Assembly (NCBI RefSeq): GCF_052076105.1
Contig: NZ_CP197245.1
Span: 5,332,001 to 5,396,000, forward strand
Origin: Tardiphaga sp052076105
Lineage (GTDB): Bacteria > Pseudomonadota > Alphaproteobacteria > Rhizobiales > Xanthobacteraceae
Length of the DNA stretch: 64,000 nucleotides
Direction of reading: 5' to 3'
The position numbers were made by a program, and so were the translations under genes. Shown piece after piece: positions 43,660 through 52,022 of this stretch. Under the pieces are notes generated by a model. That model saw only the letters and a list, made by a program, of their open reading frames with translations, did not search any database and was not told where the DNA came from. The first letter of the stretch is position 1, and each line of letters starts with the position of its first letter.

Positions 43660-44886
43660 ATGGCGGATCCGTTCGACCCCAAATCCGGGACCCAGGGCGC
43701 GACGTGGGGCGCAACACGGCGGACGGCTGTCGGCCTGCTGCTGGGCGCGCCGCTGCTCGGAGCCTGCGCGGGTGTGCAGTCCACGTTGACCAATGCCTTC
43801 GGCACCGGGCCGGCGTCGCCGTCAGGACCTCCCGCGGGGCCGGCGCAGCAGCCACAGTCTGTGGGCACTGGCGGCACCAAAGTGGGCCTGATCCTGCCTT
43901 TGTCAGCGTCGGGCAATGCCGGCGTCGCCGCGCAATCGATGAAGAATGCCGCCGAAATGGCGCTCGCCGAATTCCAGAATCCCAGCATTCAATTGCTGAT
44001 CAAGGACGACAACGGCAGCGCGCAGGGCGCGCAACAGGCCGCTCAGCAGGCGCTCGACGAAGGTTCCGAAATCATTCTCGGGCCGCTGTTTGCACTGTCT
44101 GTGCCTGCTACGGCGCAGCTCACCCGCGCGCGCAACGTGCCGGTGATCGCCTTCTCGACCGATTCGAGCGTCGCTGGCCGCGGTGTTTACCTGCTCAGTT
44201 TCCTGCCCGAATCCGACGTCAATCGCATCGTCGATTACGCTGCGGGCACGGGTAAGCGCTCCTTTGCGGCGATGCTGCCCGAGAATGCCTATGGCAATGT
44301 CGTGGAAGTCGCCTTCAAGCAGGCCGTGGCGCGAAAGGGCGGCCGCATCGTTGCTTTTGAGCGCTATGGCGCGGATCGTTCCAGCGCAGCACGCAACATT
44401 GCAGCATCGCTCACCGGCGCCGACGCGCTCTTCATCGCAGACGATGGCGACGCAGTGGTCGCAACGGCCGATGCACTGACCGCGGCGGGTGCCAATCTGC
44501 GCAACGTGCAATTGCTCGGAACGGGCCTGTGGGACAATCCGCGCGTCTTCAACAGCGCGGCGTTGCAGGGTGGGCTCTACGCCGCGCCGGATCCTGCAGG
44601 GTTCCGTGCCTTCGCCGGTCGCTACCGCGCAAAATATGGCGGCGATCCCGTGCGCACGGCGACGCTCGCTTACGATGCCGTCGCGCTGGTGGCTGCCTTG
44701 GCGCGCACCCAGGGCGGACAGCGCTTCGCGCCTGAAACGCTCACCAATCCGTCCGGCTTTGCCGGCATCGATGGTCTGTTCCGGTTTCGCAGCGATGGCG
44801 GCAACGATCGCGGCCTCGCCGTGATGAAGGTTGCGTCCGGAGGTGGTCAAGCGGTGGCGGGCTCGCCGAAAAGCTTTGGCGCGTAG
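43660..44886 (+). CDS. Penicillin-binding-protein activator, LpoA/LppC-like lipoprotein
   Basis: The 408-residue product has a lipoprotein signal (TRRTAVGLLLGAPLLGAC, lipidated Cys36) and a periplasmic-binding-protein fold of the LppC/LpoA or Leu/Ile/Val-receptor type: VGLILPLSASGNAGVAAQSM, IILGPLFALSVPA, VPVIAFSTDSSVAG, GVYLLSFLPESD, LGTGLWDNPRVF. In gammaproteobacteria LpoA activates PBP1a. The divergent rsmI neighbour supports that assignment, while the enzyme partner here is inferred. ATG 43660 follows an AGAGAAG ribosome-binding site; GTG 43657 is one codon earlier. It is convergent with hemW, 3 nt apart. Confidence 0.87.
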   Translation: MADPFDPKSGTQGATWGATRRTAVGLLLGAPLLGACAGVQSTLTNAFGTGPASPSGPPAGPAQQPQSVGTGGTKVGLILPLSASGNAGVAAQSMKNAAEMALAEFQNPSIQLLIKDDNGSAQGAQQAAQQALDEGSEIILGPLFALSVPATAQLTRARNVPVIAFSTDSSVAGRGVYLLSFLPESDVNRIVDYAAGTGKRSFAAMLPENAYGNVVEVAFKQAVARKGGRIVAFERYGADRSSAARNIAASLTGADALFIADDGDAVVATADALTAAGANLRNVQLLGTGLWDNPRVFNSAALQGGLYAAPDPAGFRAFAGRYRAKYGGDPVRTATLAYDAVALVAALARTQGGQRFAPETLTNPSGFAGIDGLFRFRSDGGNDRGLAVMKVASGGGQAVAGSPKSFGA

Positions 44887-44889
44887 CGT

Positions 44890-46053
44890 TCAAGCCGCGA
44901 GGTCAGCGACCACCGCGTCTAGCACTGGAAATCCCTCCTGCGTCACGCGCAGGCGGCCATTCGCTTCGACGACGATCGCGCCTTCTTCGCGCAGGATGGC
45001 GATACGGTTCTCATCCAGCGCGCGACCGGAGAGCATCTGATAACGCGCGGGATCGATGCCCTCAGCGAGGCGCAGGCCCATCAGCAGATATTCGTCGGCA
45101 CGTTCCTCGCTGTTGAGCAATTCATCGGATATTACGCCGTGGCCGTTGTCTTCCACGCGCATGACCCAGGCTTCCGGGCGTTTCTCGGTGGCGATGGCAT
45201 GTCTGACACCGTCGATGTCGAGGCGGCCATGGGCACCAGGCCCGATGCCGGCATATTCCTGACCGCGCCAATAGACGAGGTTGTGCCTGCATTCTGCGCC
45301 AGGACGCGCGTGGTTGGAAATCTCGTAGAACGGCAAGCCCTGCTGCGCACAGACCTCCTGCGTCACGTCATAAAGCGTGCGCGCGAGGCCTTCGTCCGGT
45401 ATCTTGAGTTTACCGGCAGCGTGCAGTCCGAAGAACGGCGTGCCTTCCTCGATGGTCAGTTGATACAGTGACAGATGTTCTGCGGCTTCCGAGATCGCGA
45501 GCTTGAGTTCGTCGGTCCACATCTGCGGGGTCTGGTCGGGACGCGCATAGATCAAATCGAATGAATACCGATCGAATGCGCTGCGCGCGATGGCCACCGC
45601 ATCGAGCGCTTCACGCGCGCTATGCAGACGCCCCAGTGATTTCAGCGAAGCATCGTCGAGTGCCTGGACGCCCAGCGACACGCGATTGACGCCGGCCTCG
45701 CGATAGCCGTGAAAGCGCGTCGCATCGACAGAGGTCGGGTTGGCTTCGAGTGATACTTCGACGTCGGAGGCGACGTTCCAGTATTTGCCGATCGAGTCGA
45801 GAATCGCGCCGACGGTTTGCGGCTGCATCAGCGACGGCGTACCGCCGCCGAGAAAGATCGACGTCACGGTACGGCCGGGTGTGCGCGCTGCGGTGGTTTC
45901 GATCTCGCGCGCGAAGGCGCGTGCGAAGCGCACTTCATCGACGGCGTGATGACGGACATGACTGTTGAAGTCGCAATACGGACACTTCGACAGGCAGAAC
46001 GGCCAGTGCACATAAACGCCGAATGCGTCTTGCTGTGCGTCAGCGTGGCTCAA
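44890..46053 (-). CDS. hemW: HemW, heme chaperone / radical SAM protein
   Basis: The 387-residue product has the radical SAM motif CLSKCPYC (Cys20, Cys24, Cys27) in VYVHWPFCLSKCPYCDFNSH, FLGGGTPSLM, EANPTSVD, VNRVSLGVQALDDASLKSLGR and HNLVYWRGQEYAGIGPGAHG. The lack of the extra HemN N-terminal region marks it as HemW, a heme-binding chaperone, rather than coproporphyrinogen dehydrogenase. It overlaps rdgB by 14 nt and lies downstream of it on the same strand, as in many proteobacteria. Confidence 0.95.
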   Translation of the reverse strand: MSHADAQQDAFGVYVHWPFCLSKCPYCDFNSHVRHHAVDEVRFARAFAREIETTAARTPGRTVTSIFLGGGTPSLMQPQTVGAILDSIGKYWNVASDVEVSLEANPTSVDATRFHGYREAGVNRVSLGVQALDDASLKSLGRLHSAREALDAVAIARSAFDRYSFDLIYARPDQTPQMWTDELKLAISEAAEHLSLYQLTIEEGTPFFGLHAAGKLKIPDEGLARTLYDVTQEVCAQQGLPFYEISNHARPGAECRHNLVYWRGQEYAGIGPGAHGRLDIDGVRHAIATEKRPEAWVMRVEDNGHGVISDELLNSEERADEYLLMGLRLAEGIDPARYQMLSGRALDENRIAILREEGAIVVEANGRLRVTQEGFPVLDAVVADLAA

Positions 46054-46681
46054 GGCAGATCTCCGCGAGCTTCACGAATGCCCTGGCGCGATGCGACAGG
46101 CCCTCGCCGAGTGGTGGCAACCCGTGTTTTTCGACGGCGGTCATCTCGCCATAGGTGCGGGTGTGACCATCGGGCAGGAATGTCGGATCGTAGCCGAAGC
46201 CGGCGGTGCCGCGCGGCGGCCAGACCAGCGTGCCGTGTGCATGTGCCTCGACTTCTTCGACGTGACCGTCGGGCCATGCTACGCAGAGTGCCGAGACGAA
46301 ATGTGCGGTGCGCTTCTCAGGCGTCGTCGCGCCGCGTTCCTGCAGCAGGCGTTCGATGCGCGTCATCGCCCCGGTGAAGTCCTTGGATTCACCAGCCCAG
46401 CGCGCCGAATAGATGCCGGGCGCGCCATCGAGGGCATTGACGACAAGGCCTGAATCGTCGGCGAAGGCCGGCAATTGCGCGACATTGGCCGCAGCAATCG
46501 CCTTGATCGCCGCATTGGCCTTGAAGGTATCGCCGGTCTCGTCGGGTTCGGGGAGGCCGAGTTCGCCGGCCGACACGGCCTCGATGCCGTAAGGGGCCAA
46601 GAGGTCGCGCATCTCGGCAAGCTTGCCGGGGTTGTGGGTGGCGATGACGAGCTTGCCAGTGATTCGACGATGTTGGGTCAT
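46040..46681 (-). CDS. rdgB: XTP/dITP diphosphohydrolase (RdgB/HAM1)
   Basis: The 213-residue product has the RdgB signatures LVIATHNPGKLAEM, TFKANAAIKA, FADDSGLVVNALDGAPGIYSAR, GFGYDPTFLPDG, TYGEMTAVEKHGL and LSHRARAF. It removes ITP, dITP and XTP from nucleotide pools. ATG 46681 (MTQHRRITGKLVIATHN) is the natural start; the open frame runs further upstream through the 46700-46772 repeat but that part has no family similarity. hemW overlaps its 3' end. Confidence 0.96.
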   Translation of the reverse strand: MTQHRRITGKLVIATHNPGKLAEMRDLLAPYGIEAVSAGELGLPEPDETGDTFKANAAIKAIAAANVAQLPAFADDSGLVVNALDGAPGIYSARWAGESKDFTGAMTRIERLLQERGATTPEKRTAHFVSALCVAWPDGHVEEVEAHAHGTLVWPPRGTAGFGYDPTFLPDGHTRTYGEMTAVEKHGLPPLGEGLSHRARAFVKLAEICLEPR

Positions 46682-46699
46682 GAAAAATAATACTCCGTC

Positions 46700-46772
46700 A
46701 TGGCCGGGCTTGTCCCGGCCATCCACGTCTTCACGCGCGGCCAAGGCGCGGATGCCCGGCATGCGCCGGGCA
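46700..46772. repeat. Intergenic palindromic repeat element between rdgB and rph
   Basis: Two hairpins in tandem: ATGGCCGGG / CCCGGCCAT (46700-46722, 9-bp stem, 5-nt loop) and TGCCCGGC / GCCGGGCA (46753-46772, 8-bp stem, 4-nt loop). The first is exactly the reverse complement copy of the 23-nt element at 22538-22560. The pattern is a composite intergenic repeat of the kind abundant in Bradyrhizobium-type genomes; it may also end rph transcription. Confidence 0.8.
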
Positions 46773-46785
46773 CGACGATCTCGAT

Positions 46786-47508
46786 TCAGGTCACCGCCAT
46801 CTTCTGTAATTCGACCAGCCGGCCGACGCCCTTCTGCGCCAGCGCCATCAGCTTCAGGAACTCGTCCTGCGTGAACGGCGTCTTTTCGGCGGTGCCCTGC
46901 ACCTCGATGATGCGGCCATCGCCGGTCATCACGAAATTGGCGTCGGTGTCGGCTTCCGAATCCTCGGCGTAATCGAGATCGAGCACCGGGGTGCCCTGAT
47001 GGATGCCGCAGGAGATTGCCGCGATATTGTCGCGCAGCACGTTGCCGCCGCCGTTCTTGAACATGTTGCGGGCTTTCATCCACGAAATGCAGTCGGCCAA
47101 CGCAACCCACGCGCCGGTGATCGACGCGGTGCGGGTGCCTCCGTCGGCCTGGATCACGTCGCAATCGATAGTGATCTGGCGTTCGCCGAGTGCTTCGAGA
47201 TCAACAGCAGCGCGGAGCGAACGGCCGATCAGTCGCTGGATTTCGACGGTACGGCCGCCCTGCTTGCCGGATGCGGCTTCGCGGCGGGTGCGTTCCAGCG
47301 TGGCGCGGGGCAGCATGCCGTATTCGGCAGTGACCCAGCCGCGGCCCTGGCCCTTGAGCCATGGCGGCAGCCGCTCTTCCAGCGTGGCGGTCACCAGCAC
47401 ATGGGTGTCGCCGAATTTCACCATGCAGGAGCCTTCGGCATATTTGACGACACCGCGTTCCAGCGACACGGCGCGCAGTTCATCGGGCGCACGACGGCTT
47501 GGCCGCAT
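46786..47508 (-). CDS. rph: Ribonuclease PH
   Basis: The 240-residue product is RNase PH: MRPSRRAPDELRAVSLERGVVKYAEGS, TLEERLPPWLKGQGRGWVTAEYGMLPRAT, GRTVEIQRLIGRSLRAAVD, TITIDCDVIQADGGTRTASITGA-type core (ITIDCDVIQADGG here) and the C-terminal VQGTAEKTPFTQDEFLKLM. It trims tRNA 3' ends phosphorolytically. ATG 47508 is chosen; upstream residues in frame are not family-like. It is divergent from hrcA and upstream of rdgB on the same strand, the typical rph-rdgB-hemW order. Confidence 0.97.
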   Translation of the reverse strand: MRPSRRAPDELRAVSLERGVVKYAEGSCMVKFGDTHVLVTATLEERLPPWLKGQGRGWVTAEYGMLPRATLERTRREAASGKQGGRTVEIQRLIGRSLRAAVDLEALGERQITIDCDVIQADGGTRTASITGAWVALADCISWMKARNMFKNGGGNVLRDNIAAISCGIHQGTPVLDLDYAEDSEADTDANFVMTGDGRIIEVQGTAEKTPFTQDEFLKLMALAQKGVGRLVELQKMAVT

Positions 47509-47662
47509 GAGAAAATCCTTCCAAATGTCCAGAGAAAGCCTGTTCGCGGTGCTTTTAGGGGCCACGGACCGTAGCGGCAAGGGCAGGGGCAGGTTCCACG
47601 CACGCAATGGTGCTTGTATCCGGCCCGCCGGAGCGACAAATTAGGTCCTCAAGGAGTTGCCT

Positions 47663-48751
47663 GTGGCCCACCACGATCCGATCGGCCTGATCTCGCCGCA
47701 TGCCGGGCTCGCCCAGCTCAATGAGCGGTCGCGCGAGATTTTCCGGCAGATCGTCGAGAGTTATCTCGCTACCGGCGAACCTGTCGGTTCGCGCAATATT
47801 TCGCGCCTGATCACGGTTCCCCTGTCGCCGGCCTCGGTCCGCAACGTCATGTCGGACCTGGAGCAGCTTGGCCTCATCTACGCGCCGCATACCTCTGCCG
47901 GACGGCTGCCGACCGAACTCGGACTGCGATTTTTCGTCGATGCCCTGATGCAGGTCGGCGACCTCACTGAGCCGGAGCGGCAGTCGATCCAGCAGCAGCT
48001 GTCTTCGGTGGGTCGCTCGCAGACCGTGGAGGCGGCCCTCGGCGAGGCGCTGACGCGGCTGTCCGGCCTAACCCGCGCAGCGGCGGTAGTTTTGACCGCC
48101 AAGTCCAATGTGCGGTTGAAACACATCGAATTCGTCCGTCTGGAGCCCGAAAAGGCGCTGGTCGTGCTGGTGGCCGAAGACGGTCAGGTTGAAAATCGCG
48201 TCCTGACCCTGCCGCCCGGCGTGCCGTCATCAGCGCTGAACGAGGCCTCGAACTTCCTCAATGCCCGGATTCGCGGCCGGACGCTGGCCGAAGCCCGGCT
48301 GGAGCTGGAAACTGCGTTGGCCCAGAGCCAGATCGAGCTTGATCAACTGACCCAGAAGGTGATCGCCGCCGGCATCGCCAGCTGGTCGGGCGGCGAGAAG
48401 GACGATCGGCAGCTCATTGTGCGCGGCCAGGCCAATCTGCTCGAGGACCTGCACGCGCTGGAGGATTTGGAGCGTGTTCGCCACCTGTTCGACGATCTGG
48501 AAGCCAAGCGCGAGGTGATCGACCTTCTCGGCCGGGCGGAGACGGCCGAAGGTGTCCGCATCTTCATCGGCTCGGAAAACAAGCTGTTCTCACTGTCCGG
48601 CTCGTCCACGATCATTGCGCCCTATAGCGACGGCGCCGGCCATATTGTCGGCGTTCTCGGTGTCATCGGCCCGACCCGGCTGAATTATGCGCGGGTGATC
48701 CCGATGGTGGATTACGCGGCGCGCATCGTCAGCCGCATGCTCGGTGGCTGA
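47663..48751 (+). CDS. hrcA: Heat-inducible transcription repressor HrcA
   Basis: The product, about 362 residues, is HrcA: an N-terminal winged helix (LNERSREIFRQIVESYLATGEPVGSRNISRLI, SPASVRNVMSDLEQLGLI), HTSAGRLPTELGLRFFVDAL, a central effector region and the C-terminal VIGPTRLNYARVIPMVDYAARIV. It represses chaperone genes through CIRCE operators. GTG 47663 is 6 nt after GGAG and is preferred over TTG 47657. No CIRCE-type TTAGCACTC inverted repeat was seen near hrcA or grpE, so its targets lie elsewhere. grpE follows on the same strand after 116 nt. Confidence 0.96.
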   Translation: MAHHDPIGLISPHAGLAQLNERSREIFRQIVESYLATGEPVGSRNISRLITVPLSPASVRNVMSDLEQLGLIYAPHTSAGRLPTELGLRFFVDALMQVGDLTEPERQSIQQQLSSVGRSQTVEAALGEALTRLSGLTRAAAVVLTAKSNVRLKHIEFVRLEPEKALVVLVAEDGQVENRVLTLPPGVPSSALNEASNFLNARIRGRTLAEARLELETALAQSQIELDQLTQKVIAAGIASWSGGEKDDRQLIVRGQANLLEDLHALEDLERVRHLFDDLEAKREVIDLLGRAETAEGVRIFIGSENKLFSLSGSSTIIAPYSDGAGHIVGVLGVIGPTRLNYARVIPMVDYAARIVSRMLGG

Positions 48752-48867
48752 CAGGGCCGGTTCCAGATCCCGCATTCCGGCTGGTTGCGCTTGATTTTCG
48801 ACGCTTAAACCCCGATATCCCGCTCAGCAATCCCACCATTTTGGCGTGTTTTTGAGAAGGCGGCGTG

Positions 48868-49464
48868 ATGACTGATTCCAATGGGCAGAACGACAATCAG
48901 GACAAGACGGCAGCGGCCGCCGATCCGGTGGTCTCCAAGCCCTACATCATGCCGGACGATCCGGAACCGAATTCGGTCGAGGCTCTGACTAAGGAAGCCG
49001 CGGACGCGCGCGACAAGATGCTGCGCACGCTGGCGGAGATGGAAAATCTGCGCAAGCGGACCCAGAAGGAAGTCGCCGACGGCCGCACCTACGCGATTGC
49101 CAATTTCGCGCGCGACGTGCTCGACATTGCCGACAACCTGCAGCGCGCGCTCGACGCGATCCCGGCCGAAACCAAGGCGGCGGCCGATGCCGGTTTGAAG
49201 GCGTTGCTCGAAGGCGTCGAACTCACCGAGCGTTCGCTGCTCAACACGCTGGAAAAGAACGGCGTGAAGAAGTTCGATCCGTCGGGCGAGAAGTTCGATC
49301 CGAACTTCCAGCAGGCGATGTACGAAGTGCCGGATGCATCGGTGCCTGCGGGAACCGTCGTTCAGGTCGTGCAGGCCGGTTACACCATCGGCGAGCGCGT
49401 GCTGCGCCCGGCGCTGGTTGGCGTGTCGAAGGGCGGCGTCAAGGCTGCACCGGCTTCGGAGTAA
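48868..49464 (+). CDS. grpE: Nucleotide exchange factor GrpE
   Basis: The 198-residue product has an acidic leader, a long coiled-coil (ALTKEAADARDKMLRTLAEMENLRKRTQKEVAD), FARDVLDIADNLQRALDAIP and the C-terminal beta domain (FDPNFQQAMYEVPDASVPAGTVVQVVQAGYTIGERVLRPA). It releases ADP from DnaK. ATG 48868 has AGAAGG about 7 nt upstream. hrcA is just upstream; dnaK-dnaJ lie 5.4 kb away on the same strand. Confidence 0.97.
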   Translation: MTDSNGQNDNQDKTAAAADPVVSKPYIMPDDPEPNSVEALTKEAADARDKMLRTLAEMENLRKRTQKEVADGRTYAIANFARDVLDIADNLQRALDAIPAETKAAADAGLKALLEGVELTERSLLNTLEKNGVKKFDPSGEKFDPNFQQAMYEVPDASVPAGTVVQVVQAGYTIGERVLRPALVGVSKGGVKAAPASE

Positions 49465-49481
49465 CAGCGTCTCTGGCTGTC

Positions 49482-49577
49482 ATCACCCGCGAAAGCGGGT
49501 GATAACAGCACACGCTGCTGCCAGTGCAATACTACAAGTGCCGGTGATTACTGGGTCGCCCGATCAAGTCGGGCGAC
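49482..49577. repeat. Composite intergenic palindromic repeat after grpE
   Basis: A left hairpin ATCACCCGC-GAAA-GCGGGTGAT (49482-49503) and a right hairpin GTCGCCCGA / TCGGGCGAC (49555-49577, 5-nt loop) flank about 50 nt of non-coding sequence. The bipartite CCCGC-GAAA-GCGGG plus CGCCCG-TCAAG-CGGGCG layout resembles the long intergenic repeats of Bradyrhizobium-type genomes. It lies between the convergent grpE and nicotinamidase-like genes and may terminate both. Confidence 0.75.
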
Positions 49578-49594
49578 GACAGTGAGAGCATGGA

Positions 49595-50311
49595 TCAAGC
49601 CGCCAGATCGCCCGATTGAATCCGCTTCACGCCGGCCTTGTTCATGTCGGCCCAGGCCTTGGCCAGCGAACCCTGCGTATCGATGCCGCGGCAGGCATCC
49701 TCGATCACATAGACATCGAAACCTGCTTTTCTCGCATCGAGGGCGGACCACGCGACACAGAAATCTGTGGCGAGACCGGCGATAAACACGCGCTGCAATT
49801 TGCGGGCTTTCAGATAGGCGGCGAGACCGGTGGTGGTCTTGCCGTCGGCCTCGGTGAAGGCCGAGTAGCTGTCGACGTCCTTGTTGAAGCCCTTGCGCAG
49901 GATCAGCTCGGTATGCGGGATGGCGAGATCCCTCGAGAGCGCAGCTCCTTCAGTGCCCTGCACACAGTGATCCGGCCATAGCACCTGCTTGCCGTATTTC
50001 ACATCGGTGGTCTCAAACGGCTTCTTGCCGCTGTGGCTGGATGCGAAGGAGATATGGCCCGGCGTGTGCCAGTCCTGGGTCATCACCACGTCTGCGAATT
50101 TCTTGGCGATGCCGTTGATGACCGGCACGACCTTATCACCGTCCTTTACCGCAAGGCTGCCACCGGGCAGGAAGCAATTCTGCACGTCGATTATCAGCAG
50201 GACGGATGTGCGATCGAGGCTGACCTTGCCGGCAGCGGACAGTGTTTTGGGAGCTAGGCTGGTCATGGCCATGGTTCCAAGCCCTCCGAGAATTTGACGT
50301 CTGTTGAGCAT
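49595..50311 (-). CDS. Exported isochorismatase-fold nicotinamidase/pyrazinamidase-like protein
   Basis: The 238-residue product is a cysteine hydrolase of the nicotinamidase type: LLIIDVQNCFLPGGSLAV (Asp), VMTQDWHTPGHISFAS (metal-binding D-x-H...H), LWPDHCVQGTEGA, ILRKGFNKDVDSYSAF (Lys) and IAGLATDFCVAWSALDAR (nucleophile Cys). All PncA catalytic residues are present. Unlike cytosolic PncA it starts with a twin-arginine-like leader (MLNRRQILGGLGTMAMTSLAP), so the enzyme is probably periplasmic. Substrate is inferred as nicotinamide or a related amide. It converges on grpE. Confidence 0.9.
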   Translation of the reverse strand: MLNRRQILGGLGTMAMTSLAPKTLSAAGKVSLDRTSVLLIIDVQNCFLPGGSLAVKDGDKVVPVINGIAKKFADVVMTQDWHTPGHISFASSHSGKKPFETTDVKYGKQVLWPDHCVQGTEGAALSRDLAIPHTELILRKGFNKDVDSYSAFTEADGKTTTGLAAYLKARKLQRVFIAGLATDFCVAWSALDARKAGFDVYVIEDACRGIDTQGSLAKAWADMNKAGVKRIQSGDLAA

Positions 50312-50474
50312 CGTCGTCCCCCCGAGATTGAACCCTCACAGACAATCAGGTCGCGGTCATTGCGTAAAGCGGATCGTGGTGCGGGCGGCAGCCGCATTTC
50401 GGGCTGTCCGCGCAAGGGCTTGTTAATGCGCCTCTCCTAGTTTCGGCGGCAGCATTGCCTGAAAAGTTGAGCGC

Positions 50475-52022
50475 ATGACGATCGATATCGGCCTGCGGCT
50501 TGCCCGAGGCCGGGCTGCCCAAAATCGGAATTTGATCGGTGAGGCTGCCGCTCCCCGTGCACAGCTTGCGTGGCCCTGGCTGATTGCCGGGTTGGCTGTG
50601 TGTGTGGTGATGCTCGGGCTGCGCTGGGCGCTGCCGTTTAATGTCGATGTAAGCTGGTGGCTGATCGTTGGTGAACGTGTGTTCGACGGTCAGCGGCTCT
50701 ATCTGGATATTCTCGAGACCAATCCGCCGATGGCCGGATCGATCTATTTTCTCGGCGTGGCGCTGGCGCGCGTCACGGGCCTGCGGCCGGAAGCGGTGAC
50801 CATTGCACTGATGCTGGCTCTGATGACGGCCTCGCTCGGACTGACATGGTGGCTGCTACGTAACTCAAAGCTGCCGGGTCGCTCTGCCGCCGGTGCGCTC
50901 GCTGTATGGGCCGTGGCGCTGCTCGGCATCCTGCCGATGTACGATTTCGGTCAGCGTGAACATCTCGCGCTGCTGTTCTTGATGCCGGCGCTTGCGGTCC
51001 TGATCCGCCGTGCCGGGAACGAGCCGGTGTCGACCGTTGCGATCGTCATCGCCGGGGTCAGCGCGGCCGTCACCATGAGCTTCAAACCGTATTTCGCGCT
51101 CGGTGTTGGCGCGGCCATCCTCGCCGCGACCTTGCAGGCGCGGCAGTGGCGCATTCTCGTCGCACCGGAAAACTGGATCGCCGGCGTGCTGGTCGTGGCC
51201 TATGCCGCCTGGATCTATGTATCGTTCCCGGCCTATTTCACGCAGATCTATCCCGTCGTCCGCGATGTCTATCTTTTACTGGCAGCGCCGTGGCTGGCCC
51301 TGGCGCTCAGTGGCGCCACGATGCTGTGGCTCGCTGCGGTACTCGCGGTGCTGCTGTTGCAACGCCGGCACAAGCCCGATGCCGCGGTCACCGTGTTGCT
51401 GGCAACCTCGTTCGGCTTTGCGGTGGCGTTCTTCGTCCAGCGCAAGGGATGGGGCTATCACGCCTTTCCCATGGTGGCGCTGTCGCTGATGGCGCTCGGC
51501 TATGCCGTTGCGGCGGTCGATCCTGTGACGGCACGCCTGCGCCGCCTACGCATCGCGGCATCGCTTGCGGCCGTTACGATCCTCGCTAACGCCTGCGTCT
51601 GGTTCAACGCCAGCGTCGATATCCGCAAACTCGAAGCTGCGGTCGCGAAGCTTGGACCACATCCGAAGATCATGATGCTGGGCGGCGCGGCAACCATCGC
51701 GCACCCGCTCGTGCGTGATGTCGGCGGTGTCTGGGTGTCGCGTCAGGAGGCATTCTTGATCCGGGAGATCGTTCGCCGTGCGCGTCAAGAACAGTCCTTC
51801 GATGCAGTGACTTCGGCGCGTCTCGATCGCCATGTCGCAACCGAGCGCGACGGGCTGGTCGCGGATTTCCGGGCGTCTTCGCCGGATGTGGTGCTGGTCG
51901 ACAATCGCGACAGCGACTGGGGCGCTTGGGCGCAAGCTGATCCGGAACTGGCGCAGCTCCTGAAGCCCTATGCCCTGGTGCAGACCATCGACGGCATCGA
52001 CATCCTGAAGAGGATGCCGTGA
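50475..52022 (+). CDS. Polytopic membrane protein, putative GT-C-type glycosyltransferase (first of tandem pair)
   Basis: The 515-residue product has about ten hydrophobic helices between residues 35 and 375 and a soluble C-terminal region (about 385-515). The first loop reads DVSWWLIVGERVFDGQRLYLDILETNPPM, with acidic residues placed as in GT-C/PMT-type enzymes that transfer sugars from polyprenyl phosphates. Other conserved-looking stretches are FGQREHLALLF, SFKPYFALGVG, KGWGYHAFPM and HPLVRDVGG. I do not recognise a named family, so sugar transfer is inference. It overlaps the next gene by 4 nt (GTGA), and the two are clearly paralogous. Confidence 0.8.
   Translation: MTIDIGLRLARGRAAQNRNLIGEAAAPRAQLAWPWLIAGLAVCVVMLGLRWALPFNVDVSWWLIVGERVFDGQRLYLDILETNPPMAGSIYFLGVALARVTGLRPEAVTIALMLALMTASLGLTWWLLRNSKLPGRSAAGALAVWAVALLGILPMYDFGQREHLALLFLMPALAVLIRRAGNEPVSTVAIVIAGVSAAVTMSFKPYFALGVGAAILAATLQARQWRILVAPENWIAGVLVVAYAAWIYVSFPAYFTQIYPVVRDVYLLLAAPWLALALSGATMLWLAAVLAVLLLQRRHKPDAAVTVLLATSFGFAVAFFVQRKGWGYHAFPMVALSLMALGYAVAAVDPVTARLRRLRIAASLAAVTILANACVWFNASVDIRKLEAAVAKLGPHPKIMMLGGAATIAHPLVRDVGGVWVSRQEAFLIREIVRRARQEQSFDAVTSARLDRHVATERDGLVADFRASSPDVVLVDNRDSDWGAWAQADPELAQLLKPYALVQTIDGIDILKRMP

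Noticed and set aside
47509..48867. CIRCE operator near hrcA-grpE
   Set aside because: No TTAGCACTC-N9-GAGTGCTAA or close variant was seen in the upstream or intergenic regions.
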